The translations under genes and the position numbers were made by a program. Positions 52,873 to 59,581 of a stretch of 64,000 bases of DNA are shown one piece after another. The notes under the pieces were generated by a model. The model did no database searches and was not told the DNA's origin. It worked only from the letters and a program-made list of their open reading frames with translations. The number at the start of each line of letters is the position of its first letter. The stretch's first letter is position 1. The DNA comes from Clostridium sp. (GTDB lineage: Bacteria > Bacillota > Clostridia > Lachnospirales > Lachnospiraceae): positions 62,001-126,000 of the forward strand of contig JAETQD010000003.1 in assembly GCA_021770825.1 (NCBI GenBank), written 5' to 3'.

Positions 52873-52893
52873 CCCGTTTTCATGTGAAAACTG

Positions 52894-52944
52894 ACACAAT
52901 ATCTGGAATCTTAAAAAAATTAAGAAACCAGATATTGTGTTTTT
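52894..52944 (+). terminator. Terminator after PucR gene
   Basis: Thirteen-base perfect arms (52894-52906 and 52928-52940) followed by TTTTCTTTT. The next promoter overlaps its end. Confidence 0.9.
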
Positions 52945-52963
52945 CTTTTGACTCTGTTATAAT
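52935..52963 (+). promoter_or_regulatory. Promoter of second nrdD
   Basis: Extended -10 TGTTATAAT (52955-52963) with a poor -35 (TTGTGT, 52935-52940, spacer 17) that overlaps the preceding terminator arm. Confidence 0.65.
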
Positions 52964-53006
52964 GGGACATGTCACCTAAGCGGGCAGAAAAGAAAGGGGA
53001 ATTTGG

Positions 53007-55388
53007 ATGATTCAGGTCATTAAGCGCGACGGAGAGGTCGCGGATTTTAATTTAAGCAAGATTACAGAGGCCATTAAGAAAGCCTTTAAGGCCACAAAGA
53101 AAGATTATAACAATGAGATCTTGGAGCTTCTTTCCCTCCGTGTGACGGCGGATTTCCAGGGAAAGATGAAGGACGGAAAGATTTCCGTAGAGCAGATTCA
53201 GGACAGCGCCGAGCATGTGCTGGAGGAGACCGGATATACGGATGTGGCCAAGGCTTACATTTTATATAGAAAGCAGCGGGAAAGAATCCGCAATATGAAA
53301 AACACCATCCTGGACTACAAGGATGTGGTCAACAGTTATGTGAAGGTGGAGGACTGGCGCGTAAAGGAGAATTCCACAGTCACCTATTCGGTGGGCGGAC
53401 TGATTTTAAGCAACTCCGGCGCCATCACGGCCAACTACTGGCTGTCGGAAATCTATGATACGGAGATTGCGGAGGCCCACAGAAACTGTGATATCCACCT
53501 CCATGACCTGTCCATGCTGACCGGATACTGTGCAGGCTGGTCCTTAAAGCAGTTGATTCAGGAAGGACTGGGCGGAATTCCGGGAAAGATTACCTCCTCC
53601 CCCGCAAGACATCTTTCTGTTCTCTGCAACCAGATGGTAAACTTTTTGGGAATCATGCAGAATGAATGGGCCGGAGCCCAGGCGTTCTCTTCCTTTGATA
53701 CATACCTGGCACCCTTTGTAAAGGTGGATAACCTGGATTATCCGGCTGTAAAGAAGTGTATTGAATCCTTTATTTACGGTGTCAACACTCCCAGCCGCTG
53801 GGGAACCCAGGCGCCGTTCTCCAACATCACTCTGGACTGGACGGTTCCGGCGGATATGGCCAATATGCCGGCGATTGTGGGCGGAAAAAATATGGATTTC
53901 ACCTACGGCGACTGTAAGGCTGAGATGGATATGATTAACAAGGCCTTCATTGAGACCATGGTGGAGGGAGATGCCAACGGACGCGGATTCCAGTATCCGA
54001 TTCCCACCTACTCCATCACCAGGGATTTCGACTGGTCCGACACAGAAAACAACCGTCTCCTGTTTGAAATGACATCCAAATACGGAACCCCGTATTTCTC
54101 CAACTATATCAACAGCGACATGGAGCCCAGCGATGTCCGCAGCATGTGCTGCCGTCTCCGTCTGGACCTTCGTGAACTGAGAAAGAAAACCGGAGGCTTC
54201 TTCGGTTCCGGCGAGAGCACAGGCTCCGTGGGCGTTGTGACCATCAATATCCCGAGAATCGCCTACCTTTCTGAGGATGAGGAGGACTTCTACGGAAGAC
54301 TGGACCATATGATGGACGTTGCAGCACGTTCCTTAAAGATCAAGCGTGAGGTGATCACAAAGCTTTTGGACGGTGGCCTGTACCCTTACACCAAGCGGTA
54401 TCTGGGAACCTTTGAAAACCATTTTTCCACCATCGGTTTAATCGGAATGAATGAGGCCTGCCTCAATGCCAAGTGGATTCGCGAGGACCTGGTGAGCGAG
54501 AAGGCACAGAAGTTCACCAAGGATGTGTTAAACCACATGAGAAACCGCCTGATTTCCTATCAGGAGGAGTATGGCGATCTCTACAACCTGGAGGCAACTC
54601 CGGCAGAGTCCACCACCTACCGTCTTGCCAAGCACGACAAGGCCAAATATCCGGATATTATTACGGCCGGATGCGAAAAGGACGGAACTCCCTACTACAC
54701 CAACAGCTCCCATCTCCCGGTTTCCTATACGGCAGATGTGTTCGATGCTCTGGATATCCAGGATGAGCTCCAGACCCTTTATACCTCGGGAACCGTGTTC
54801 CACGCATTCCTGGGAGAAAAACTTCCGGACTGGAAGGCAGCAGCCAAGCTGGTCCGCACCATTGCAGAAAACTACAAGCTTCCATATTATACCCTGTCCC
54901 CCACTTACTCCATCTGCAAGGAGCACGGCTACTTGATCGGCGAGCACTTTAAATGCCCGGTTTGCGGCGAGAGTGCGGAGGTTTACAGCCGAATTACCGG
55001 ATATTACCGTCCGGTCCAGAACTGGAATGACGGAAAGGCCCAGGAATATAAGGAAAGAAAGCTTTACGATGTGGGAAGTTCTGTGTTAAAGCGGAGCCCG
55101 GAAAGCGCCCATAAGGTATCCGAGACCCAGGCGCCGAAGAAGGCAGAAGCTCCCACCAAAGATGGAGTTTTCCTTTTCACCACCAAAACCTGCCCCAACT
55201 GTAAGATTGCCAAGGAGTTTTTAAAGGACGAGGCATACCAGGCTGTGGATGCGGAAGAGAATCCGGAGCTTTCCGATGCATACGGAATCATGCAGGCTCC
55301 CACGCTGGTGCTGGTAAAAAACGGAGAAATCCAGAAATTTGTCAACGCATCCAACATTAAAAAATATGTGGATTCCAAGAGAAAATAG
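53007..55388 (+). CDS. nrdD: Class III ribonucleotide reductase fused to a glutaredoxin-like domain
   Basis: 793 residues. An ATP-cone (about 1-95), a glycyl-radical barrel with radical Gly665 in RITGYYRP, a zinc site CPVCG with a preceding Cys/His pair, then a linker and a thioredoxin/glutaredoxin-like domain (about 715-793) with CPNC (C729, C732). It is only distantly related to the NrdD at 42934 and has no activase beside it; NrdG at 45073 may serve both. Class III reductases that use a redoxin rather than formate as reductant are known, so the fused domain probably supplies electrons. Confidence 0.92.
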   Translation: MIQVIKRDGEVADFNLSKITEAIKKAFKATKKDYNNEILELLSLRVTADFQGKMKDGKISVEQIQDSAEHVLEETGYTDVAKAYILYRKQRERIRNMKNTILDYKDVVNSYVKVEDWRVKENSTVTYSVGGLILSNSGAITANYWLSEIYDTEIAEAHRNCDIHLHDLSMLTGYCAGWSLKQLIQEGLGGIPGKITSSPARHLSVLCNQMVNFLGIMQNEWAGAQAFSSFDTYLAPFVKVDNLDYPAVKKCIESFIYGVNTPSRWGTQAPFSNITLDWTVPADMANMPAIVGGKNMDFTYGDCKAEMDMINKAFIETMVEGDANGRGFQYPIPTYSITRDFDWSDTENNRLLFEMTSKYGTPYFSNYINSDMEPSDVRSMCCRLRLDLRELRKKTGGFFGSGESTGSVGVVTINIPRIAYLSEDEEDFYGRLDHMMDVAARSLKIKREVITKLLDGGLYPYTKRYLGTFENHFSTIGLIGMNEACLNAKWIREDLVSEKAQKFTKDVLNHMRNRLISYQEEYGDLYNLEATPAESTTYRLAKHDKAKYPDIITAGCEKDGTPYYTNSSHLPVSYTADVFDALDIQDELQTLYTSGTVFHAFLGEKLPDWKAAAKLVRTIAENYKLPYYTLSPTYSICKEHGYLIGEHFKCPVCGESAEVYSRITGYYRPVQNWNDGKAQEYKERKLYDVGSSVLKRSPESAHKVSETQAPKKAEAPTKDGVFLFTTKTCPNCKIAKEFLKDEAYQAVDAEENPELSDAYGIMQAPTLVLVKNGEIQKFVNASNIKKYVDSKRK

Positions 55389-55408
55389 AGAATAAAAGAA
55401 AAACAAGA

Positions 55409-55444
55409 ACGCCGCCGCGGAAGAGATTCCATGGCGGCGTTTTT
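55409..55444 (+). terminator. Terminator after second nrdD
   Basis: acgccgcc (55409-55416) pairs with ggcggcgt (55433-55440), with an inner ggaa/ttcc pairing and a T tail. Confidence 0.85.
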
Positions 55445-55503
55445 GTATAAACCCCCGGGGAATGCCTGTGAATGAGAGGCTGGTGGAAGTTGAAGTGTCG
55501 AAA

Positions 55504-55558
55504 CCTATACTTTGGTATAGGGTGGAATCTCATGAAAATTTGTATAATTAAATTCCAC
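55504..55558 (+). repeat. Two hairpins upstream of AP2 gene 2
   Basis: CCTATAC-TTTG-GTATAGG (55504-55521) and gtggaat/attccac (55522-55528, 55552-55558), both perfect, in the leader of AP2 gene 2. Confidence 0.6.
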
Positions 55559-55582
55559 AGAGGCAAAAGAGGAATTTATATT

Positions 55583-56296
55583 ATGAAACAGGACTTAACG
55601 GGACAGCAGTACGGGTACCTGACTGTGCTGGGGAAAGCGGATACCCCGGGGAAAAAACGAAGATACTGGCTTTGCAGATGCCGATGCGGAAATGAAAGAA
55701 TCGTAGAGGAATCCCATCTGAAAAGCGGCCATACAAAAAGCTGCGGCTGTTACCGCAGGGAAAAGCCGAGAGAGCGGTGGTTGGAGCTGAAAGGCCAGCG
55801 ATATGGGCGGCTTGTGGCCCTGCGGCCCGTAGAGGAAACAGGGAAACAGACAGAGCGTTGGGAATGTATCTGCGACTGTGGGAAACGATGTGTCGTTTCA
55901 AAGATAAACCTGCGTTCGGGAATTACGAAAAGCTGCGGCTGTCTCCAGGCAGAGCAGAGGAAGAAAAACATGAAGAAAGCCATCCACTTTGTGGATGGGA
56001 CCTGTGTGGAACGAATCTCCAGCAAAACGCCTTCTTTCAGTAATACCACAGGACACAGGGGAGTGTACAGCCGGGGAAACGGCCGCTTCCGGGCAGCCAT
56101 TGGCTTCCAGGGAAAAATCCATTATTTAGGAACCTATGGAACCTATGAGGACGCGGTCAATGCGCGGCTGGAAGCAGAAAAGCGCCTGTATGACCCGTTC
56201 CTGGAGGAATACAGAAAGAAAATGCAGGAAGGGGAACAAATGGCTCCCCGGCAGGAAACCGATTCCCGGCAGGAAACCGATGAAACGAAGGAATGA
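55583..56296 (+). CDS. AP2-domain protein with two zinc-ribbon-like repeats, copy 2
   Basis: 237 residues from ATG 55583, nine bases behind AGAGGA; this Met aligns with copies 1 and 3. Two Cys-rich repeats (YWLCRCRCGNERIVEESHLK then SCGC; WECICDCGKRC then SCGC), then the AP2 domain (TGHRGVYSRGNGRFRAAIGF). The C-terminal tail is extended, with a tandem duplicate RQETDSRQETDET. More divergent from copies 1 and 3 than these are from each other. It is followed by its own terminator and a recombinase gene. Confidence 0.85.
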   Translation: MKQDLTGQQYGYLTVLGKADTPGKKRRYWLCRCRCGNERIVEESHLKSGHTKSCGCYRREKPRERWLELKGQRYGRLVALRPVEETGKQTERWECICDCGKRCVVSKINLRSGITKSCGCLQAEQRKKNMKKAIHFVDGTCVERISSKTPSFSNTTGHRGVYSRGNGRFRAAIGFQGKIHYLGTYGTYEDAVNARLEAEKRLYDPFLEEYRKKMQEGEQMAPRQETDSRQETDETKE

Positions 56297-56349
56297 AAGG
56301 TAAGAGAGCAGGACGGCTGACAAAATGGCTGACGCATGGATAGAACGAG

Positions 56350-56390
56350 GGCTCCGGAACACTTCGCAGGATGTGTTCCGGGGCCTTTTT
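56350..56390 (+). terminator. Terminator after AP2 gene 2
   Basis: Thirteen-base arms (56350-56362 and 56373-56385, one G-U pair) followed by TTTTT. Confidence 0.92.
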
Positions 56391-56466
56391 GCATAAAAAA
56401 GCCAGAATGATTTAAAATAAGAGGAGATGACACCTATGAATAAGGAATAAAAATGGAGGAAAATCA

Positions 56467-57219
56467 ATGGAAAAAGAATATTTAGAGCAATTCGGGCAGT
56501 ATTTATGGGAGCAGGAAAAGAGCAGAAATACGGTGGAAAAATATATGCGGGACGTAAAGCAGTTTTTAAATTTCCTAAAGGGGCGGGAAGCGGACCGGGA
56601 GCTGGTGCTTGGCTATAAGGAGTACCTTCAGGGAAAATATAAAACCAGTAGCGTTAATTCCATGCTGATTGCTTTAAACTGTTTTCTGCGGTATATGGGA
56701 AAGGAAGAAATCTGTGTGAGGACCCTGAAGGAACAGAGGCGGATTTTCAGGGAGGAGGAGCGGGAATTAAATAAGAAGGAATACGAGAGGCTGGTCCATG
56801 AGGCGAAGCGTGAGGGGAATCCCCGTCTTTGCTGCATCTTACAGACAGTTGCCAGTACGGGAATCCGGATTGGGGAACTTCGGTACCTTACAGTGGTTTT
56901 AAAGGATTACTGCCGGAGTACCGGAAGAAAAAGCGGCAGACCTGTGGACAGGAGAAATGTGTGGGCGGAGATGAAGCGGCTCTGCTGCGGGGCCAGAGTA
57001 CAGGCAACGAAAGTGTTTCCGCATAATCTGCGCCATTTATTTGCCAGGTGCTTTTATGAGCGGGAGCGGGATATTATGAGACTGGCCGATTACCTGGGAC
57101 ACAGCAGCGTGGAAACCACAAGACGGTATACGATGATAAGCAGTACGGAGGTTCTGGAAAAGCAGTTGGATTTGGGGCTTTTAATGATGGATACCAGGAG
57201 AATTGCAGAAGGCATTTAA
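56467..57219 (+). CDS. Tyrosine recombinase with internal deletions
   Basis: 250 residues, XerD-like. The N-terminal SAM-like core-binding domain (about 1-85) and catalytic residues Arg (GIRIGELRYL), HxxR (PHNLRHLFARC), His (YLGHSSVETTRRY) and Tyr (RYTMI) are present. Compared with the ~280-residue family, two in-frame gaps are visible: after LTV (about 25-30 residues, including the beta-hairpin Lys) and between KSG and RPVD (about 8 residues). Strand exchange may be lost. Good AATGGAGG site. Its stop codon lies in the first arm of a palindromic hairpin that resembles a recombination site. Confidence 0.85.
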   Translation: MEKEYLEQFGQYLWEQEKSRNTVEKYMRDVKQFLNFLKGREADRELVLGYKEYLQGKYKTSSVNSMLIALNCFLRYMGKEEICVRTLKEQRRIFREEERELNKKEYERLVHEAKREGNPRLCCILQTVASTGIRIGELRYLTVVLKDYCRSTGRKSGRPVDRRNVWAEMKRLCCGARVQATKVFPHNLRHLFARCFYERERDIMRLADYLGHSSVETTRRYTMISSTEVLEKQLDLGLLMMDTRRIAEGI

Positions 57220-57257
57220 CTGAGACATAATGTGTATTATGTCGCAGTCAAATGCCT
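57210..57257 (+). repeat. Palindromic site L (candidate recombination site / hairpin)
   Basis: GACATAAT-GTGT-ATTATGTC (57224-57243) at the tip of a longer, nearly perfect stem whose outer arms are aggcattt (57210-57217) and aaatgcct (57250-57257). It is the exact inverted repeat of site R over 20 bases. The stem also ends the recombinase gene and is followed by T-rich DNA, so termination is a second possible role. Confidence 0.75.
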
Positions 57258-57281
57258 CCTGTTCTTTTTACATATATGGTT

Positions 57282-57310
57282 ATAGTAACACTTTAGGGCC
57301 GGATTTTCAA
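57282..57310 (-). promoter_or_regulatory. Promoter-like sequence inside putative invertible segment
   Basis: Minus-strand TTGAAA (57305-57310), 17-base spacer, TACTAT (57282-57287). In the present orientation it points toward the recombinase; after inversion it would point at AP2 gene 3. Confidence 0.5.
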
Positions 57311-57407
57311 TAGTTTTTCGGTGAAATGCGGGAAAAATGGCAATCTGTGCCAAAAGGGGGGAAGACTGTATGGGGCGGCGTGCCCGAAAATGGGGAGAAG
57401 ACCAGAG

Positions 57408-57452
57408 GTCTGCCAATGACATAATACACATTATGTCGCGGGCAGACTTTTT
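57408..57452 (+). repeat. Palindromic site R (candidate recombination site / terminator)
   Basis: GACATAAT-ACAC-ATTATGTC (57418-57437) enclosed by gtctgcc (57408-57414) and ggcagac (57441-57447) and followed by TTTTT. The central four bases are the complement of those in site L, placing the two sites in inverted orientation around a 174-bp segment. As drawn it would terminate transcription just before AP2 gene 3. Confidence 0.75.
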
Positions 57453-57454
57453 GT

Positions 57455-58141
57455 ATGAAACAGGACATGACCGGAAGACAGTTTGGCCGGCTCACAGTGG
57501 CCGGTGAGGCAAAGAAAGAGGGCAGCAGAAAGCGGTTCTGGCTCTGTAAGTGCCAGTGCGGCAATGAGACCGTGGTGGAGGAATCCCACTTGAAAAACGG
57601 CCATACCAGAAGCTGCGGCTGTTACCGGAAAATCGCACAGAGAAACCGGGGACTGGACCTTACAGGCCAGCGCTATGGAAGACTTGTGGTTTTGGGAAAG
57701 GCGATGGACGGGGACGGGACTGTCATCGGGTGGAGATGTCTCTGTGACTGCGGGACGGTCTGCATCTGCCAGAAGGGAAATCTGCGGTCCGGCGTCACCA
57801 AAAGCTGCGGCTGCCTTCAGGAGGAGAAGCGGAAGGAAAACATGAAGAAGGCCATCCATTTTGTGGACGGCACCTGTGTGGAGCGGATTGCCAGCAGGAA
57901 AACCTTCATAAACAACACCACCGGGCACCGGGGCGTATACCGCCGGGAGAACAACCGCTGGCGGGCGTCCATCGGGTTTCGGGGGAAGGTGTATTATCTG
58001 GGAAGCTTTGGTACCTTCGATGAGGCCGTGCAGGCCCGGCTCGAGGCCGAGGCCAGATTTTATGACCCGTTTCTGGAGCAGTATGGGAAGGAAAATGAAG
58101 AGCGTTCTTTTTCTATGGAAGATGAAAGGCAGGAGGGATGA
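57455..58141 (+). CDS. AP2-domain protein with two zinc-ribbon-like repeats, copy 3
   Basis: 228 residues. Cys-rich repeats (FWLCKCQCGNETVVEESHLK then SCGC; WRCLCDCGTVC then SCGC) and the AP2 domain (TGHRGVYRRENNRWRASIGF), close to copy 1. The ATG at 57455 comes three bases after a T tract and has no ribosome site in the present orientation, so it looks silent as arranged. The upstream palindromic sites and promoter-like segment suggest expression could be switched on by inversion. DNA-binding role inferred; no nuclease motif seen. Confidence 0.85.
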   Translation: MKQDMTGRQFGRLTVAGEAKKEGSRKRFWLCKCQCGNETVVEESHLKNGHTRSCGCYRKIAQRNRGLDLTGQRYGRLVVLGKAMDGDGTVIGWRCLCDCGTVCICQKGNLRSGVTKSCGCLQEEKRKENMKKAIHFVDGTCVERIASRKTFINNTTGHRGVYRRENNRWRASIGFRGKVYYLGSFGTFDEAVQARLEAEARFYDPFLEQYGKENEERSFSMEDERQEG

Positions 58142-58200
58142 AAGGACAAGAGGAACGAAAAAATTGGAAGAAATGATAAAGAATTTAAGGAGGAGGTAAC

Positions 58201-59187
58201 ATGAAAAAGTTTACTTCGAGAATTTTTGCCATGTTTTTGGCAGTGTTAATGATCTGCTCGATGGTGCCGATGACGGTGTTTGCCGATGAGGGTGAGGTTC
58301 TTTTCTATGATGAGCCATTATCAGGTGCCATTCAGGCGCAGAAATTAGATGCAGGCAGCATTGAGAAGTGGGTTGGTGAGACAGGATTGTATCAGAGGCT
58401 TCCACGTCTTACTAATACCTGCATGAATTGCTGGAATATTCTCAGAGAGATTACTCCAGATGCTTATTATGGATGTAGTTATGAGCTTAATAACCCGGAT
58501 ATTCTGAAAAACTGCAGTTTTACTTCTGGTTCATTTGCACAGTCTGGCTTCCATGAGGGGCTCCCCTGCCTTCAGTTCAATTATGAAGCTGCGAAACCAG
58601 GGACGACAACAGTAAAACTGAAATTTTATTACCGGTATGATGCGCCAGATGAAAGCGGATATTGTGATAACCGTCGTTGTGGAGCATATGTTGAATGCCC
58701 GTCAAACTATAATAGTTATTATGATACTGTTACTTTTTCCGTGACTGTTACAGGCGAAGAAATTACAATCAAATATATTGATGGTGCCCATAAAGCAGAA
58801 CAGAAAGGAAACGCAGGCGATTCCTTTACCATAAAAAATGCACTCACCAGCCAGACGGGCAAAGAGTTCCTTGGGTGGTCTGAGACAGCAAATGCGGAAA
58901 GTGCTGAATATGAAGCCGGAAAAAAGGTTGTCTTTGACGAAGATACAACATTATATGCTGTATGGGCAGATCACGTTCATACAGATGGGGACGGAGATGG
59001 CTTCTGTGATACCGACAATGCATGTATGCATGAAAAGGATGCCAATGGGAACTGCACAAAGGATTCCTGTACACATCCGGATAGCTGCTGTCTGAAGGTG
59101 AAGGCTCCAACAGATGAACAATTGGATGACATTGTAGAACATGGCATTAGTTCACTTCGCATAAAGAATGACAAGCTCAAACTTTGA
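58201..59187 (+). CDS. Secreted protein with InlB-type repeat, probably 3'-truncated
   Basis: 328 residues. Sec signal peptide (1-29, ending VFADEG), an unrecognised Cys-containing domain (about 30-195), an InlB B-repeat-like module (about 200-260; GKEFLGWSETANAESAEYEA then FDEDTTLYAVWA), and a Cys/Asp-rich tail. No anchor or sorting motif follows; the last residues (NDKLKL) run into the remnant of a serine recombinase, so the original C-terminus was probably removed by an insertion. Very strong GGAGGAGG ribosome site. Confidence 0.75.
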   Translation: MKKFTSRIFAMFLAVLMICSMVPMTVFADEGEVLFYDEPLSGAIQAQKLDAGSIEKWVGETGLYQRLPRLTNTCMNCWNILREITPDAYYGCSYELNNPDILKNCSFTSGSFAQSGFHEGLPCLQFNYEAAKPGTTTVKLKFYYRYDAPDESGYCDNRRCGAYVECPSNYNSYYDTVTFSVTVTGEEITIKYIDGAHKAEQKGNAGDSFTIKNALTSQTGKEFLGWSETANAESAEYEAGKKVVFDEDTTLYAVWADHVHTDGDGDGFCDTDNACMHEKDANGNCTKDSCTHPDSCCLKVKAPTDEQLDDIVEHGISSLRIKNDKLKL

Positions 59188-59500
59188 TGTAACCGACGAA
59201 ATTGTAGTAGATGTGGATGTCCCGTTCCTCGTGGTCGTCCACCGTGTATTTCTCACTGATCTCAATTTTCGGGATGAGCCGCATGAGGGTGGGGCGGTCA
59301 AGCTCCTGCAAATCGTAGTAATCCTGCACCATGTCCAGCCATGCGTCTACGGACTGCTCATTCTCCCGGCTGGCGGAAAGCTGCTCCGTCAGTTCCCGTC
59401 TGCGCTCCTGCTTGGCCTTGCGTTCAGCCTCATAACCATTGAGAAGCTGCACACAGAGATTCTCCGGGATTTTCCCCAGCACCTTGTCCTCTGATAGCAT
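59177..59500 (-). pseudogene. C-terminal fragment of a large serine recombinase
   Basis: 107 residues matching the C-terminal end of TnpX-type serine recombinases: a Lys/Arg/Glu-rich coiled segment (AERKAKQERRRELTEQLSAS), then LDMVQDYYDLQELDRPTLMR, LIPKIEISEKYTV and the terminal IHIYYNFVGYIKV. The catalytic serine domain is absent and a stop (TGA) lies two codons upstream of the first Met. It marks the edge of an integrated or decayed element and overlaps the end of the secreted-protein gene. Confidence 0.75.
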
Positions 59501-59520
59501 TTGTCAAGGGGGAGAATTAA

Positions 59521-59555
59521 AAAAAGACGGGGCGCAGGCAATAATCCTGCGCCCC
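59521..59555 (-). terminator. Terminator of SLH surface protein gene
   Basis: Minus-strand ten-base perfect arms ggggcgcagg (59546-59555) and cctgcgcccc (59529-59538), followed by a T-rich tail. Confidence 0.88.
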
Positions 59556-59581
59556 ACAGCATGGGTATCTGATATGTCTTG

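Noticed and set aside
56436-56450. Four-codon frame MNKE with a GGAGA site before the recombinase gene
   Set aside because: Too short to judge and without associated structure.
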